Part shown: positions 40,309-51,000 of the stretch, one piece after another
Layout: every line of letters begins with the position of its first letter
Numbering within the stretch: position 1 is the stretch's first letter
Assembly: GCA_028285265.1 (NCBI GenBank)
Contig: JANQPX010000040.1
Location: forward strand, 1 to 64,000
Source: Geminicoccaceae bacterium
GTDB lineage: Bacteria; Pseudomonadota; Alphaproteobacteria; Geminicoccales; Geminicoccaceae
Length of the DNA stretch: 64,000 bases
Direction of reading: 5' to 3'
Program-made: the position numbers and the translations under genes
The notes under the pieces: generated by a model
The model's database searches: none
Told to the model about the DNA's origin: nothing
Seen by the model: only the letters and a program-made list of their open reading frames with translations

Positions 40309-41373
40309 ATGCAAGGAATGACTGTTACTCCGGGGCCAGCGCAGGTTGAAGGCTTGCTTGTGCCCAATGCCGACGGGTCATTCTCCCGTCAGGGCGCTAT
40401 CTTCCACGATCAGCGCATGATGCAAGCGCTGCAAACGGGTGATCTGTCGCCACTTCGCCCGATGCAAGACGAGAGCGGTGTTCCTCTCGCGGCGAATGCT
40501 GTCTTGCGCGAAGATGAGTACGAGCTGTTCGACCGCACGGTGCAGAACTCCTACCGTGATGAGCTCGTCATCTATGGTGACCTGGCAAGTCGCGGGCTCA
40601 CCTTCGGCCTCGGGAATGCCATGGGCATTACTGAGTTGAAGTGGGAGGATGTCGACGAGGTCTCGGACGCTGAGCGCAGCATGTATGCTGGCACCCAGCC
40701 GACCGAAGATCTGCCGAACTTCACCACTCGCCGGTTGCCAATCCCCATCATCTCTAAGGGCTTTCATCTCGACTTGCGCACGCTCGAAGCGGGTAGGCGC
40801 GAAGGCGAAGCGCTCGACGTGACGGCTGCTGAGAAGTGCACGCGCAAGGTCAGTGAGAATGTCGATGACCTCTTTGCCAATGGCGGGTTCTCTCATGGCG
40901 GGATTGAGGTCTATGGCTACACGAACCAGCCACAGCGCAACACCGGCACACTGACGGCTGCTTGGGATGGCACGGCGACTGGCGCACAGATCGTCTCTGA
41001 TACGCTCTCAATCGTGGATGCGGCCTATCAGGACAACGTTCCTGGGCCTTACGTCCTCTACATCCCCTACAACTACGTCTCGTCCATCAATGACGACTTC
41101 AAGTCCGAATCCGACAAGTCGATCAGGACTCGGATGCTTGAGATTGAAGGGCTTGATGCCATTCGTCCTACTCGCCGTCTCACAGACGAGGTCGTGCTTG
41201 TCTCGATGCGCCGAGAAGTTGTGGACGCAGTTGTCGGTTTTGAACCGACCCTAGTCCAGTGGGAAACCATGGGCGGCATGGTCGCGCACTTCAAGGTGAT
41301 GAGCATCTTGGTCCCGCGCGTGAAGCGCGACGCCGACGGTCGGTCGGGCATCGTTCACTACAGCGAATCTTGA
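40309..41373 (+). CDS. major capsid protein
   Basis: 354 residues from the ATG at 40309, behind GGAAAGGGAATAGAG; a TTG at 40279 is weaker. The N-terminal arm, LVIYGDLASRGLTFGLGN, RRLPIPIISKGFHLDLRTLE and the C-terminal VVLVSMRREVVDAVVGFEPT resemble the encapsulin/linocin branch of the HK97 fold. Location after decoration and before connectors fits the role. Confidence 0.82.
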   Translation: MQGMTVTPGPAQVEGLLVPNADGSFSRQGAIFHDQRMMQALQTGDLSPLRPMQDESGVPLAANAVLREDEYELFDRTVQNSYRDELVIYGDLASRGLTFGLGNAMGITELKWEDVDEVSDAERSMYAGTQPTEDLPNFTTRRLPIPIISKGFHLDLRTLEAGRREGEALDVTAAEKCTRKVSENVDDLFANGGFSHGGIEVYGYTNQPQRNTGTLTAAWDGTATGAQIVSDTLSIVDAAYQDNVPGPYVLYIPYNYVSSINDDFKSESDKSIRTRMLEIEGLDAIRPTRRLTDEVVLVSMRREVVDAVVGFEPTLVQWETMGGMVAHFKVMSILVPRVKRDADGRSGIVHYSES

Positions 41374-41428
41374 ACTTGGTGGGGCTGGCTGGCGCTGGCC
41401 CCTTCTCCCTGACTAGGGGTTTTTACGT

Positions 41429-41728
41429 ATGTTCCAGGTCAAACTGAAGGTCGGTTGCGGCAAGCACCGCATCAAAGCAGGCGTATTCGCCAAGCCCGGT
41501 GACATCTTCGAGGTCACTGAAAAGACCTTCAATAAGGTCAAGGACAAGGTCGAGCGTGTACTCAGCGCCGCCGACCTTCAAAAGATGGCTGAAGAGGCAG
41601 CGGCCAAGGAAAAGGAAGCTGCCCAGCGTGCCGCCAAGAAGGCGGAAGCCCTGGCCGAAAAGGCAGCTAAGTCCGAGGCGGCAGTCAAGCAGAGTAAGCC
41701 TGGTTCAGCTTCTAGCGCGAAGGGCTAA
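41429..41728 (+). CDS. hypothetical structural protein
   Basis: 99 residues: a short beta domain (FQVKLKVGCGKHRIKAGVFA) and a long Ala/Lys/Glu helix. Not recognised; near the head-tail connectors. Confidence 0.6.
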   Translation: MFQVKLKVGCGKHRIKAGVFAKPGDIFEVTEKTFNKVKDKVERVLSAADLQKMAEEAAAKEKEAAQRAAKKAEALAEKAAKSEAAVKQSKPGSASSAKG

Positions 41729-41734
41729 CAGTGG

Positions 41735-42115
41735 ATGGCGGTGCGCACAACGCTCGCCAAAGTTCGGGCGCTCATCAGTCCCCAAGGGATCACGATTGAC
41801 GACATCGAGCTTGGTCTAATGCTTACGGCGGCGTCGACGTACATCGATTCGACGCTCGCAGACCAAGAGCTTGATGACGCCCTTCTCATTGAGATCGAGA
41901 CCTATCTCGCAGCCCACTTTACGGCGCTGCGGGAAATAAGGGCGGGCATCAGCAGCCAGCGAGCCGACGACGCGTCGGTGACGTACACGGTTGGGCAGCT
42001 TGCCTCCAACGAGCTGATGAAGAGTACCCACTTCGGCCAAGTCGCCCTCGTGCTCGATACGACTGGGACGTTGGCGAATGTGAACGGGCAAAGAGCCCGT
42101 TTGCAGGTGCTCTGA
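41735..42115 (+). CDS. head-tail connector protein
   Basis: 126 residues, helical with YIDSTLADQELDDALLIEIE, TYLAAHFTALREIRAG and a beta end, like HK97 gp6-type adaptors. It overlaps the next gene's ATG by one base. Confidence 0.65.
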   Translation: MAVRTTLAKVRALISPQGITIDDIELGLMLTAASTYIDSTLADQELDDALLIEIETYLAAHFTALREIRAGISSQRADDASVTYTVGQLASNELMKSTHFGQVALVLDTTGTLANVNGQRARLQVL

Positions 42116-42480
42116 TGAGCTTCCCTCTCGACCAGTACAAATTCGACATCCACAGCCGCGGTCGCAAGGCGACGCTTGTGATCAAGGCCACGACTCCTGA
42201 CGACGCGGGCGCTCCCTGGGAAGGACTGTCATCGGCAGACGCTGATACCAGCGAAGAACTGACGATGAAGTTCAAGCCGGTCAGGACAGGCGACGTTGAT
42301 GGCGACCGCGTTCTAGAGAGCGATCAAATCGTCCAGATCTACGGACCGGACGTGACGATCGGACCACCGACTGTTGGCGATCGCGTCCTCGATGACGGCA
42401 CCGAATTGATGGTCAAAGCCGTCACGCTAAAGCAGCAAGGCGACACGATCTTTCGATACGACTTGCGAGTCGGGAGGTGA
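42115..42480 (+). CDS. head-tail joining protein
   Basis: 121 residues, beta-rich (TVGDRVLDDGTELMVKAVTL). Position between adaptor and tail terminator suggests a stopper-type joining protein; no specific motif. Confidence 0.6.
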   Translation: MSFPLDQYKFDIHSRGRKATLVIKATTPDDAGAPWEGLSSADADTSEELTMKFKPVRTGDVDGDRVLESDQIVQIYGPDVTIGPPTVGDRVLDDGTELMVKAVTLKQQGDTIFRYDLRVGR

Positions 42481-42483
42481 CCC

Positions 42484-42915
42484 TTGGCCACCTTTACCGA
42501 AATTCGCACGGGGATGCTCAGCGCTTTCCGCACTCGATGGGACGAGTTGCGGCCAACTTGGGATCACGCATCACAGACTGCTTATCCGCCTGAAACGTAT
42601 GAACGAGACGCTGATCAGTGGATCAAAGTCACATGCAAGAATCGTGGCGCGCGCAACTCGGCAGTAACGATCCTCGACGAGGTCGGAAGTACCCTTACCG
42701 TCAACTGCTACAACCGTTTCGCCGTCTCGACCATGTTCGATGTCGACGGGATCGGCGACGACGTCTACAGAGCGCTGCGCACCATGACGCTGCCAAGCGC
42801 CGTGCATCTGACCGAAGACGTCGACGTGATGGACTTCGGCCTGACGCCGACGGGCTTTGAACAGAAGCGGCTGTCTTTGTTCTTCCGCTTTGACCTCGAT
42901 ACGGGGTCAAGCTGA
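42484..42915 (+). CDS. tail terminator-like protein (DUF4128-like)
   Basis: 143 residues from a TTG. FTEIRTGMLSAFRTRWDELR at the start and FEQKRLSLFFRFDLDTGS at the end suit tail terminators. Overlaps the next start by one base. Confidence 0.6.
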   Translation: MATFTEIRTGMLSAFRTRWDELRPTWDHASQTAYPPETYERDADQWIKVTCKNRGARNSAVTILDEVGSTLTVNCYNRFAVSTMFDVDGIGDDVYRALRTMTLPSAVHLTEDVDVMDFGLTPTGFEQKRLSLFFRFDLDTGSS

Positions 42916-43274
42916 TGCCTATCCGCGCGACCAATATCGACGACATCATCAATCAGACCACTGAAGAGTTTGAAAAGTGGGTGCGTCAGATAGGCGTCAC
43001 CCTCGATCAAGTTGCCGTAGATGAGACGCCCGTCGTGACTGGGCGCGCTCGCGGTGGCTGGATCGTTGAATTCGGCAGGTTCACGCTAAGGCAGACAGAT
43101 TCGACCGCTAGGCCAGACACGCAGCGCGCGGCGCGCTGGAAGTCAGGCGACGGCAATATCTACATCCACAACAGCGTTGAATACATCGTCTACCTCGAAG
43201 CAGGCATTTCAGCTCAGGCCGAAGATGGAATGCTTGGACCGGCGATCGACGCTGTACGAGCGAGGTTCGGCTAA
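42915..43274 (+). CDS. HK97 gp10-like neck protein
   Basis: 119 residues. ETPVVTGRARGGWIVEFG followed by IYIHNSVEYIVYLEAG is the gp10-type pattern (TPVdTGrlr...n...Ya..lE.G). It ends one base into the tape measure ATG. Confidence 0.72.
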   Translation: MPIRATNIDDIINQTTEEFEKWVRQIGVTLDQVAVDETPVVTGRARGGWIVEFGRFTLRQTDSTARPDTQRAARWKSGDGNIYIHNSVEYIVYLEAGISAQAEDGMLGPAIDAVRARFG

Positions 43275-46200
43275 TGCCCACACTCTCGCTCGTAGGTGAA
43301 TTCGACACACGCCAGGCGCAGATCAACCAAGATAACCTGATCGAAGGCTTCCGCACGCTCGCTGAAGAGGCTGCGCGAAGCGGTGCCCTTATTGATGAAG
43401 CCTTTGGCGATACGTCCGCTGTCGACAACCATACGGCGGCAACGCAAAGGGCGGAGAACCAAGGCAAGAACACGTCGGTCGTGATGAGGGAGCTGAAAGG
43501 CATCCTCCCGACGATCACCACCGCCGCCGTCATTACCGGCGTCATCAGCTACGCCAACGCCTGGAACTCGGTCCAAAGTTCGGTTCGTCTATCCGTCGAC
43601 GACCTGTCACAAGTTGGCGCGGTAACGTCCAGGCTCAATGACATCGCCAGTGCCGCAGGCGTGTCGGTCAGCGGCGTCGCGGAATCATTCCAGCGCTACA
43701 CGACAGCGACAAACAATCTCAACCTCAGCCAAGAAGAGACGATCAGCATCGTCGAGACGCTGACGCGTGGCTTTGCTGTCTACGCATCGTCATCTGCTGA
43801 GGCCGAGGCGGCAAGCGTTCAGCTATCGCAAGCCTTCGCCAAAGGCGTGCTGGATGGCGATGAACTGAAGTCGGTTCTTGAGGCTTTCTCTCCCCTTGGT
43901 GACGAAATCGCCGAGGTTCTTGGTGTCACCAGGGGCGAACTTCGAGAGCTTGGCGCTGATGGTGCGATCACGGCGGAAGTCCTTGTTGAGGCCATCGACA
44001 ACCTGGGCGGAAGCCTGGATGAGCTCGAAGAAAAGGCGGGTCGATCGGTAGGCCAAGCGTTGGCCGGTCTTGGCAATGCGGCGGCTGAGCTTGTCGGACG
44101 ACTGGACGACGCAGCCAACGCTTCCGGTATCTTCGCCAAGGCGGTCGACTTTCTCGCCGGGACGATAACCGAGGTCGCCCGCAACCGCCTGCCAAATCTA
44201 CGGGAAGAAAGCGACCTTCTTAAACAGGAGATCGCGCTACTCGAAGGCATCATCGAAGATGCGGGAGACGATCTAGGCTTATTCGGTCGCATCGCGGAAG
44301 GCGTGACCGGCGCGTCTGCTCGCCTTACCGCCGCCCAAGAACGACTTAACGAAGTCCAGCAAAAGCTGACCAAAGAGTATGCCGAGGGCGCGTTCGCGGC
44401 CAATCAGGCGACTAGCGAAGCCGATGCATACGGCAAGGTGCAGCTACAGGTTAGCGCTGCTGTCGATACTGTCGTCAATGACGTCGAAGGCTTCAATAAC
44501 AGTGTTCGCGAGCAGATTGAGGCGATGGCCGATGCCGAAGCCGCTGCCGAGAACTACACCGGCACCATCCAGGTTACAGAGGATCAGCTTCGCCGTCTCG
44601 ACGACGTCTTCGAGGAGTTCGAGGAAGAGACCAAGGACATCGAACGACGCATGGAGCGGCTGGACGATGTCTTTAAGGATTTTGCCGACGAGACCGCAGA
44701 GGCATACGAGAAGCTTGATGGGGTCTTCGACGACTTCGTCAAAGAGACCGAGCGCATCAAAGAGGCCGCAGAGAAGGCCGAACTTGAGGCCCTTGAAGAA
44801 GCCTTCGAGGGCATATCGGACTCGATCGGCGACTTACTAGGCCTGTCAGGCGGTCAGGTAGAAGCCTTCTTCGGGAACTTTGGCCAGCTCCTAAGGCAGC
44901 TTGGACTCGACTTCGATGTCACGTTTGCTGGCATTGCACAGGCGGTCGAGGAAGCTTTCGGCATCAGCGCAGCGCAACTTGACGGGTTCTTGGGCCTCGC
45001 CGTCGAAGGGCTCGACATTCTCGGTTTCAAGTTCGACGACATCTTCGGCAAGAAGGCGACCAGCGTCATTGAGCGCTTTGCCGGTCTGTCCAAGAACGAG
45101 ATCGGCGTACTCGGTGACCTCCTCGGCGGTGTGGGCGACATATTTGGTGGGCTCTTCGGCCAAGTCGAAGGGGAAGGCGTTGCTTCGTTCAACGCGCTCG
45201 GGATTGCCGGTGGCGATGCGCTTGGGGGGCTGTCGACAGAGGTCGACAACCTCATCAATGACGTCTTTGGCCTGACCGACGCCGTTGGCGGTGCGAACCA
45301 AGGCTTTGGATCTCTACTAGGCAACATCGGTGCAGCCGGTGCAGCGCTTGGTGCACTTGGTGTCGGCACGCAGCAGCTTGTCAGCGGCCTCGGCTTCAGC
45401 GATAGCGCCGCGCTCGGTGCGGGCATTGGCAATGTCATCTTTCCTGGCCTTGGCGGCATAGCAGGCGGGCTAATAGGTGGCCTGGGCTTTGGTGGTGGCA
45501 ATGAGAGGCGCGGCAATGAGCGCGATGCAGCGGAGGAACTGAGGCAGTTCTTTGCGGCTGGCGGGTCAGCGACATCAGGTGACATTCTTGCGGGCCTTGA
45601 TGCCGATATTGGGGCAAATGTCCTCAATCGTCAGATCCGGGAATTCGAGCTACTTCGCGATGCATTTGCCTCAGTAACAACTGAGATTGGCGAACTGCAA
45701 ATCAGCAGCGAATTCGTGCTGCGAGCTTTGGGCGATCAGGCGGGCACCACTGCGGGTGTTATCGCTGAAGAATTTGGCATCAGCGCGATTGACGTCGCTG
45801 CCGCAATCAACAGCCTTCCGCCTGATGTGCGCGCGAGCTTCGATTCCCTTGCCGCGAATAGCGATGAAGTCGCCGAGCTACTCGCACAGCGGTTTGGCAT
45901 ATCCGTCGAGGCGGTCAAAGTTCTCCTTGATGATCTCGCGGTCCTGGGCGACCAGGCGCTCCGCAACATTGGAAGCTCCAGCGATGCGGCGGCGATCGAA
46001 CTGGCAAATACGTTCGGGATCGGTGTCGATCAGGTCCGCGCATTCTTGGGGACTTTGGACCCGGCAGCGCTGGCGTCATTTGAGGCGATACGCGCCAACA
46101 GCGACGACCTTGCAGCGCAGATTGCGGGCGCATTTGGCCTCTCCGTCGAAGAGGTCAAGGCGATCCTCGCCGACTTGGGTGTCGTTGGCCAAACCGAGCT

Positions 46201-47431
46201 TGAGCGCGTCGCTACCGGGTCAGAGCAAGCGGCGCAGAACATCAGTCAGTCTTTCGCGGCGACTGGCCTCGATATCAATGCCATCTTCGGCGAGATCGCG
46301 GCCCAGGGTAGCACGAGTTTCGGCGAGATCGTCGAAAACGCTGACGGCAGCTTTTCACTTGTCGACGCTTCGGCTCAAGAGCGCCTGGCCAACATCGTTA
46401 CCGCGTTCGGTGGAACACAAGCCGACGTCCAAGCGATCTTGGAAATTCTTGGTCAAAACGGAATCGATACGTTTGACCAAATCGCTATCGGCGCTGACGG
46501 CTCCTTCGAAGTCATCAGACTGTCAGGCAGCGCATCTCTAGAGGCTCTAGTCGAGCAGTTCGCTGGTACGGGCGAAGCTACTGGCGTCATTCTCGAAGGC
46601 ATCGGCAATGATGGCGTTTTAGCGTTCGATACGATCGCTGAAGGCGCTGATGGTGCTTTCATCCGCATCGGTGACGTCTCAGAGGAGACTCTACAGACGA
46701 TCCAGGAAGAGTTTGCAGCCAGCGAAGGCACTATCAGCGAACTCTTGCAGATCTTGGCCAACAACGGCGCGATCTCGTTCGGTGAACTCGGCGATGCCGG
46801 CACCATTAGCGCCGACGACATCGCCGCTGCCTTTGACGCGGCTGGCGGCGACGCTGCTGGTGCATTGGCGCTCCTCCAGAGCCAGGGGTCTAGCGTCTTT
46901 GCCGCTGTGCAAGCCAGTGGTGTTGGGTCAGCGAATGCAATCGCAGCGGCGTTCAACTCTTCTGCGGCGGCGGCGCGCGGATCGATAGGCGGGATTATTG
47001 CAGAGGCGCAACGCGCCAGCTCTATCATCAACTCGATTCCTGCTGTGCCTTCCGTTCCTGGAGCGGCATTCGGCGGCTTGATCACTGAGCCCGTGCGGCT
47101 CTCTTCGTCACAACCGTTCGGTCGGTCGGGGTTTGCCTCTGGCGGCATCTTACCGGGCCTCACCGCGATCGGCGGCGGGTCTGGGCTCTTCCATGCTGTG
47201 GCGGGCGAGGGCGGGCGTCCTGAAGCGATTGTGCCCCTTGAGCAGACCTCACGGGGCCTTGGCGTCAACGCTACCGGTCTGGGTGGCAACAGCCTCACGC
47301 AAGTCATCATCATAGAGGGCGTCGACAGGGCCGAGACGGATCGGATCAAGCAACGTCTGGCCGCGACCAATGCGTCGATCGAAACCAGGGCCACGCGCGC
47401 CGCCGCTAACCTTCTGCTGGGGCGCACGTAA
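43274..47431 (+). CDS. tail tape measure protein
   Basis: 1385 residues. The N-terminal 330 match the tape-measure domain (LSLVGEFDTRQAQINQDN, ASSSAEAEAASVQLSQAFAK, GVLDGDELKSVLEAFSPLGD). Near 440-500 a 20-residue unit LDDVFEEFEEETKDIE is repeated three times in a coil. A Gly/Ala-rich hydrophobic part (650-740) may cross the host membrane. Residues about 809-1215 hold degenerate 45-60-residue repeats with FGIS(A/V)E-VK and SFDSLA/ SFEAI words. It sets tail length. Confidence 0.92.
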   Translation: MPTLSLVGEFDTRQAQINQDNLIEGFRTLAEEAARSGALIDEAFGDTSAVDNHTAATQRAENQGKNTSVVMRELKGILPTITTAAVITGVISYANAWNSVQSSVRLSVDDLSQVGAVTSRLNDIASAAGVSVSGVAESFQRYTTATNNLNLSQEETISIVETLTRGFAVYASSSAEAEAASVQLSQAFAKGVLDGDELKSVLEAFSPLGDEIAEVLGVTRGELRELGADGAITAEVLVEAIDNLGGSLDELEEKAGRSVGQALAGLGNAAAELVGRLDDAANASGIFAKAVDFLAGTITEVARNRLPNLREESDLLKQEIALLEGIIEDAGDDLGLFGRIAEGVTGASARLTAAQERLNEVQQKLTKEYAEGAFAANQATSEADAYGKVQLQVSAAVDTVVNDVEGFNNSVREQIEAMADAEAAAENYTGTIQVTEDQLRRLDDVFEEFEEETKDIERRMERLDDVFKDFADETAEAYEKLDGVFDDFVKETERIKEAAEKAELEALEEAFEGISDSIGDLLGLSGGQVEAFFGNFGQLLRQLGLDFDVTFAGIAQAVEEAFGISAAQLDGFLGLAVEGLDILGFKFDDIFGKKATSVIERFAGLSKNEIGVLGDLLGGVGDIFGGLFGQVEGEGVASFNALGIAGGDALGGLSTEVDNLINDVFGLTDAVGGANQGFGSLLGNIGAAGAALGALGVGTQQLVSGLGFSDSAALGAGIGNVIFPGLGGIAGGLIGGLGFGGGNERRGNERDAAEELRQFFAAGGSATSGDILAGLDADIGANVLNRQIREFELLRDAFASVTTEIGELQISSEFVLRALGDQAGTTAGVIAEEFGISAIDVAAAINSLPPDVRASFDSLAANSDEVAELLAQRFGISVEAVKVLLDDLAVLGDQALRNIGSSSDAAAIELANTFGIGVDQVRAFLGTLDPAALASFEAIRANSDDLAAQIAGAFGLSVEEVKAILADLGVVGQTELERVATGSEQAAQNISQSFAATGLDINAIFGEIAAQGSTSFGEIVENADGSFSLVDASAQERLANIVTAFGGTQADVQAILEILGQNGIDTFDQIAIGADGSFEVIRLSGSASLEALVEQFAGTGEATGVILEGIGNDGVLAFDTIAEGADGAFIRIGDVSEETLQTIQEEFAASEGTISELLQILANNGAISFGELGDAGTISADDIAAAFDAAGGDAAGALALLQSQGSSVFAAVQASGVGSANAIAAAFNSSAAAARGSIGGIIAEAQRASSIINSIPAVPSVPGAAFGGLITEPVRLSSSQPFGRSGFASGGILPGLTAIGGGSGLFHAVAGEGGRPEAIVPLEQTSRGLGVNATGLGGNSLTQVIIIEGVDRAETDRIKQRLAATNASIETRATRAAANLLLGRT

Positions 47432-48057
47432 TGACGATCTCCTATCCGATCGACTTGCCGTCCACGCCACCGACTTCGGTCGAGGTAGGGGAGCGCAATG
47501 CCAATCGTTTCGAGACGAGCCCTTTCACGGGTCGTGGCACGCTGCAGCAGTTCGAAGGCGAGTGGTGGACCCTACGACTGACCTACAACCGCCTCAGGCG
47601 TTCGCTGGCGCAGCCTATCCTTTCGTTTGGGTCCAAGCTCCGTAAGTCATACGGGACGTTTGTCATCCCGTTTCCTGGCTATGACGAGCCGCTTGGGACT
47701 GCCAGCACGGTCGGGTCATCGCCGAGCGTTGATGGAAACGACCAGGCGGGCAGTGACAGCCTCAACATCAAATCGGGGCCTGCAAGCGAGTCGGGTTGGC
47801 TTCTCGAAGGCGACATCATTCAGGTCGGACCGGCGTCACGCCCACACTGGCATCGGGTTCTTGAAGACGTCGATACGGACGCCAGCGGCAATGCAACGAT
47901 CGAGGTGTGGCCGCTTATCCGTGAACGCACCATAGACGGCGATCTCGTGTCCACAAGTAGCCCGCTCTGCATCTTCAGGGTGACAGACGTCATCAACACC
48001 CAGATCGAGCGCCCTGTCCTCCATACCGTCGACTTCCAGTGTCGTGAGGACATATGA
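47431..48057 (+). CDS. distal tail protein-like
   Basis: 208 residues. GEWWTLRLTYNRLRRSLAQP, GTFVIPFPGYDEPLG and WPLIRERTIDGD are strand-rich segments like those of distal tail proteins. Its place between the tape measure and the tail-tip gene fits. Confidence 0.65.
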   Translation: MTISYPIDLPSTPPTSVEVGERNANRFETSPFTGRGTLQQFEGEWWTLRLTYNRLRRSLAQPILSFGSKLRKSYGTFVIPFPGYDEPLGTASTVGSSPSVDGNDQAGSDSLNIKSGPASESGWLLEGDIIQVGPASRPHWHRVLEDVDTDASGNATIEVWPLIRERTIDGDLVSTSSPLCIFRVTDVINTQIERPVLHTVDFQCREDI

Positions 48058-51000
48058 CCTACACGACCACCGCCGAATCCACTGAGACATCGATCGAGAC
48101 CAGCGACGGGCAACTAAGCACGTCGTTGACCGCGATACGCGCTGTCGAGTTGGTGCGGGCGCTGGGCAACGTTCTCGATGAGCAGAACGCCGAAGACTCG
48201 GGCACGTCGCAACCGCGTCTGTATGGCTATGGCCTGGCGCTGGTCGAGACGACGCGGGTTTTCCGCGAGATCAAAGACGGCAACCTTCATCTGGTCGACG
48301 CGATATCCGCCGATGAGATCGATGGCGTCTTTGCCTATCTCGTCGATGGCGTTGTGGTCTTCCCAGGCAACTTTCCAGGCCAGATCACGGAAGACGATCA
48401 GCAGTATTACAACGGCAAGCAGCTTGATCTTGGTACCGTATTTTCCGGCCGATTTTCGGGCACTGGCCTAACTGGCGCCCTAGATCCGAACGGTACCAAG
48501 ATCATCGAGCGAAAGGGCGCTTCGGGCCAAACCGTCGTCGACACGCTGGTCGATGAGACGTCAGCCGAAAGCACATTCGTCGGCACCGGCATCGCCTACG
48601 TCTACTCGAAATGGATCTTCGTCGATGGGCGTTTCGACGGCGACCCTGAAATCAAATGCATTGTGCGACTGCGAAAGCCCGTCGACCCACGGGGCACAGC
48701 GCAGCGATGGAGCTTCAATCCCTACGTCCAGATCTATGACTTCTTAACAAAGTCGAAGGACATCGGAGGGCTTGGCCTCGACACGGAGCTCATAGATACA
48801 GACAGCTTCGTTGCTGGCGCGAACTGGGCCGATATGACGCTCGACGCTCAGGCTGAGACGAAGACCGCACTATTCACGGACGAGAGCAACGACAGCCAAG
48901 CCAATTTTGATCTCGAGTTCGATCAATCGGTCGTCCCCTTCAGCTACGGCGATGTGGTTCAAGTCGTCCAAGCGAGCGGCCAGTCTGTACCGCCAAACTT
49001 CTCGACCGGCGTCGATTATCACGTCGTTCCCACGCGCCACCGGCTCAATGACTTTCAATTGCCGGGGGTTGGCCTCGCCGCATCGCTCGAAGACGCGCTC
49101 GACGGCAACGTGATCGCTGCAGGGACGCGCACATCTGACATCGACATCAAAAAGGTCAAAGAGGTTCGGTACGTCACCGGCTTTACATACACGAGCAATG
49201 AGACGCCGCTATCAGTGCTTGAGCGAATGCTGACGAGCTGCGGCGCGTTCACCTACATCGAAGACGGCAAGCTCGCGATCACGCAACAGAGCTTTCCCAC
49301 GACTGTCGAGACGATCACCCAAGATCAGATTACGGGTGACAAGATCGCGATTTCGAACCGGCGAGCCACGGCTGAAAGAGCGACATCGCTCACGGGCAGC
49401 TATACCGCGCTTACCAATCTACTGGAGCCCAAAGACTATCCTGTCGTGGACGACGACGGGATTTACGTCACGGCTGACAACGGCAATGAGAAGCCGTCGC
49501 GTTTGGACTTGCCACTGGCGGGCAGGGCGACCGGTGCACAGCGCCTCGCGACAGTTGCCCTAAGGCGTATACGCCAGGAACGCACGATAACTTTCAGCGG
49601 TCTATTGGACCTCTGGAAGCTGAAGCCCTCGACCGTCTTCAGCTTGGACTTTCCCGAGCTTGGGCTGGACAGCGAGACCACATGGGAGGTCCAGGACCAA
49701 ACCCTATTCGTCGACACCGGCAACGAGGCGGATGCGCCCATCATCGGCGTCGACATCACGGCGCGTGAACTCGACTCGACTGTCTTCGACCTCGATGCGG
49801 ATAGCTCGCAGCTTGTCGAAAGCGCGGTTGTCCCCGGTCTCGATTCCCCGTTCGAGGTCGAGTCGCCTGGCACGATCGAAGTCTCGGAAAGCCAGTTTCT
49901 CACTAACAATGGCGCGGGCGTCAAATCTCGCGTCGATCTCACATGGACGGCACCGGATAACGGCGTCGTTGTGGCCTACATCGTCAGCTACAAACTGTCA
50001 GAGGACGATGACTTCATATTTCTGGCTCAGACGCCAGACCTCAATCTGCGCATCAATGACCTTGCAGCGGGCACCTACGACTTCAACGTTGTCGCCGTAA
50101 ACTCGCTGAACTTCCAAAGCGAGCCGTCGGAAAAGACCGATGTCGTTGTCGAAGGACTTGGCGCAGTTCCAGCCGATCCGACCGGCTTTGAGGGATCGCC
50201 CTATGGCGCGCTCGTCGTCTTGAAATGGGACCAGGCCGAAGATCTTGATGTGCGGTTCGGCGGTAGCGTCGAAATCTATCAGCACAGCGATACGGCTGGC
50301 GGCAACAGCGAGAATGCACGTCTTCTCGATACGGTCGATGGTAACAATACGGTCGCGACGGTCGCGTTCGTCAAGGGCACCTACTACATCAGATTCGTTG
50401 ATCAGAGCGGCAACTCATCTGACTTCGTTGAGTGGTCGACCGAGGACATTCGTCCGGTTCCCTTCGGGCAGTCGATCAATGCAGGGGTGTTCGAAACCAA
50501 CGATGACACCGAAAACAACTTCACGCTCCAGGAAGACCCTACCTTCCCGAGCACGAATACCGAAAACACGCTGTTTGAAGACACGGACAATCAATGGCTG
50601 GAGCTTCAGCCCGCTAGCAGTTGGGACGACGTCACCAACGTCGATGAGGTCGACAACGTCGATGACGTTGGCGCGGACGGACAGGTCGCTTCGGAAGGCG
50701 TCTACTACTTCAGCGACGACATAGAGCTGACCGAAGTCAATCGGGTGCTGTTGGAGGCGGAACTCACGACGCAAATCGTCGATGAGTCAGCGTCCATCGA
50801 TGTGATCGACAATGTCGATGACGTCGAGGACTGGGACGCGATCGGCGCGGGTACGGCACAACCCGGCCAGGCGACAGCTTACGTTCAAGTAAGGGTAAGC
50901 CGAGAGGCGGTATCAGCCGACGACTTCGGTCCATGGCAGCGGCTCGAGTCGCGCATCTTCAACCAGCGATCCTTTCAATTCCGCATCGTCGCTTTCTCGT

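Noticed and set aside
44854..47427. Long minus-strand frames opposite the tape measure gene
   Set aside because: They are proline/serine/arginine-rich shadows of a GC-rich coding strand, with no family match.
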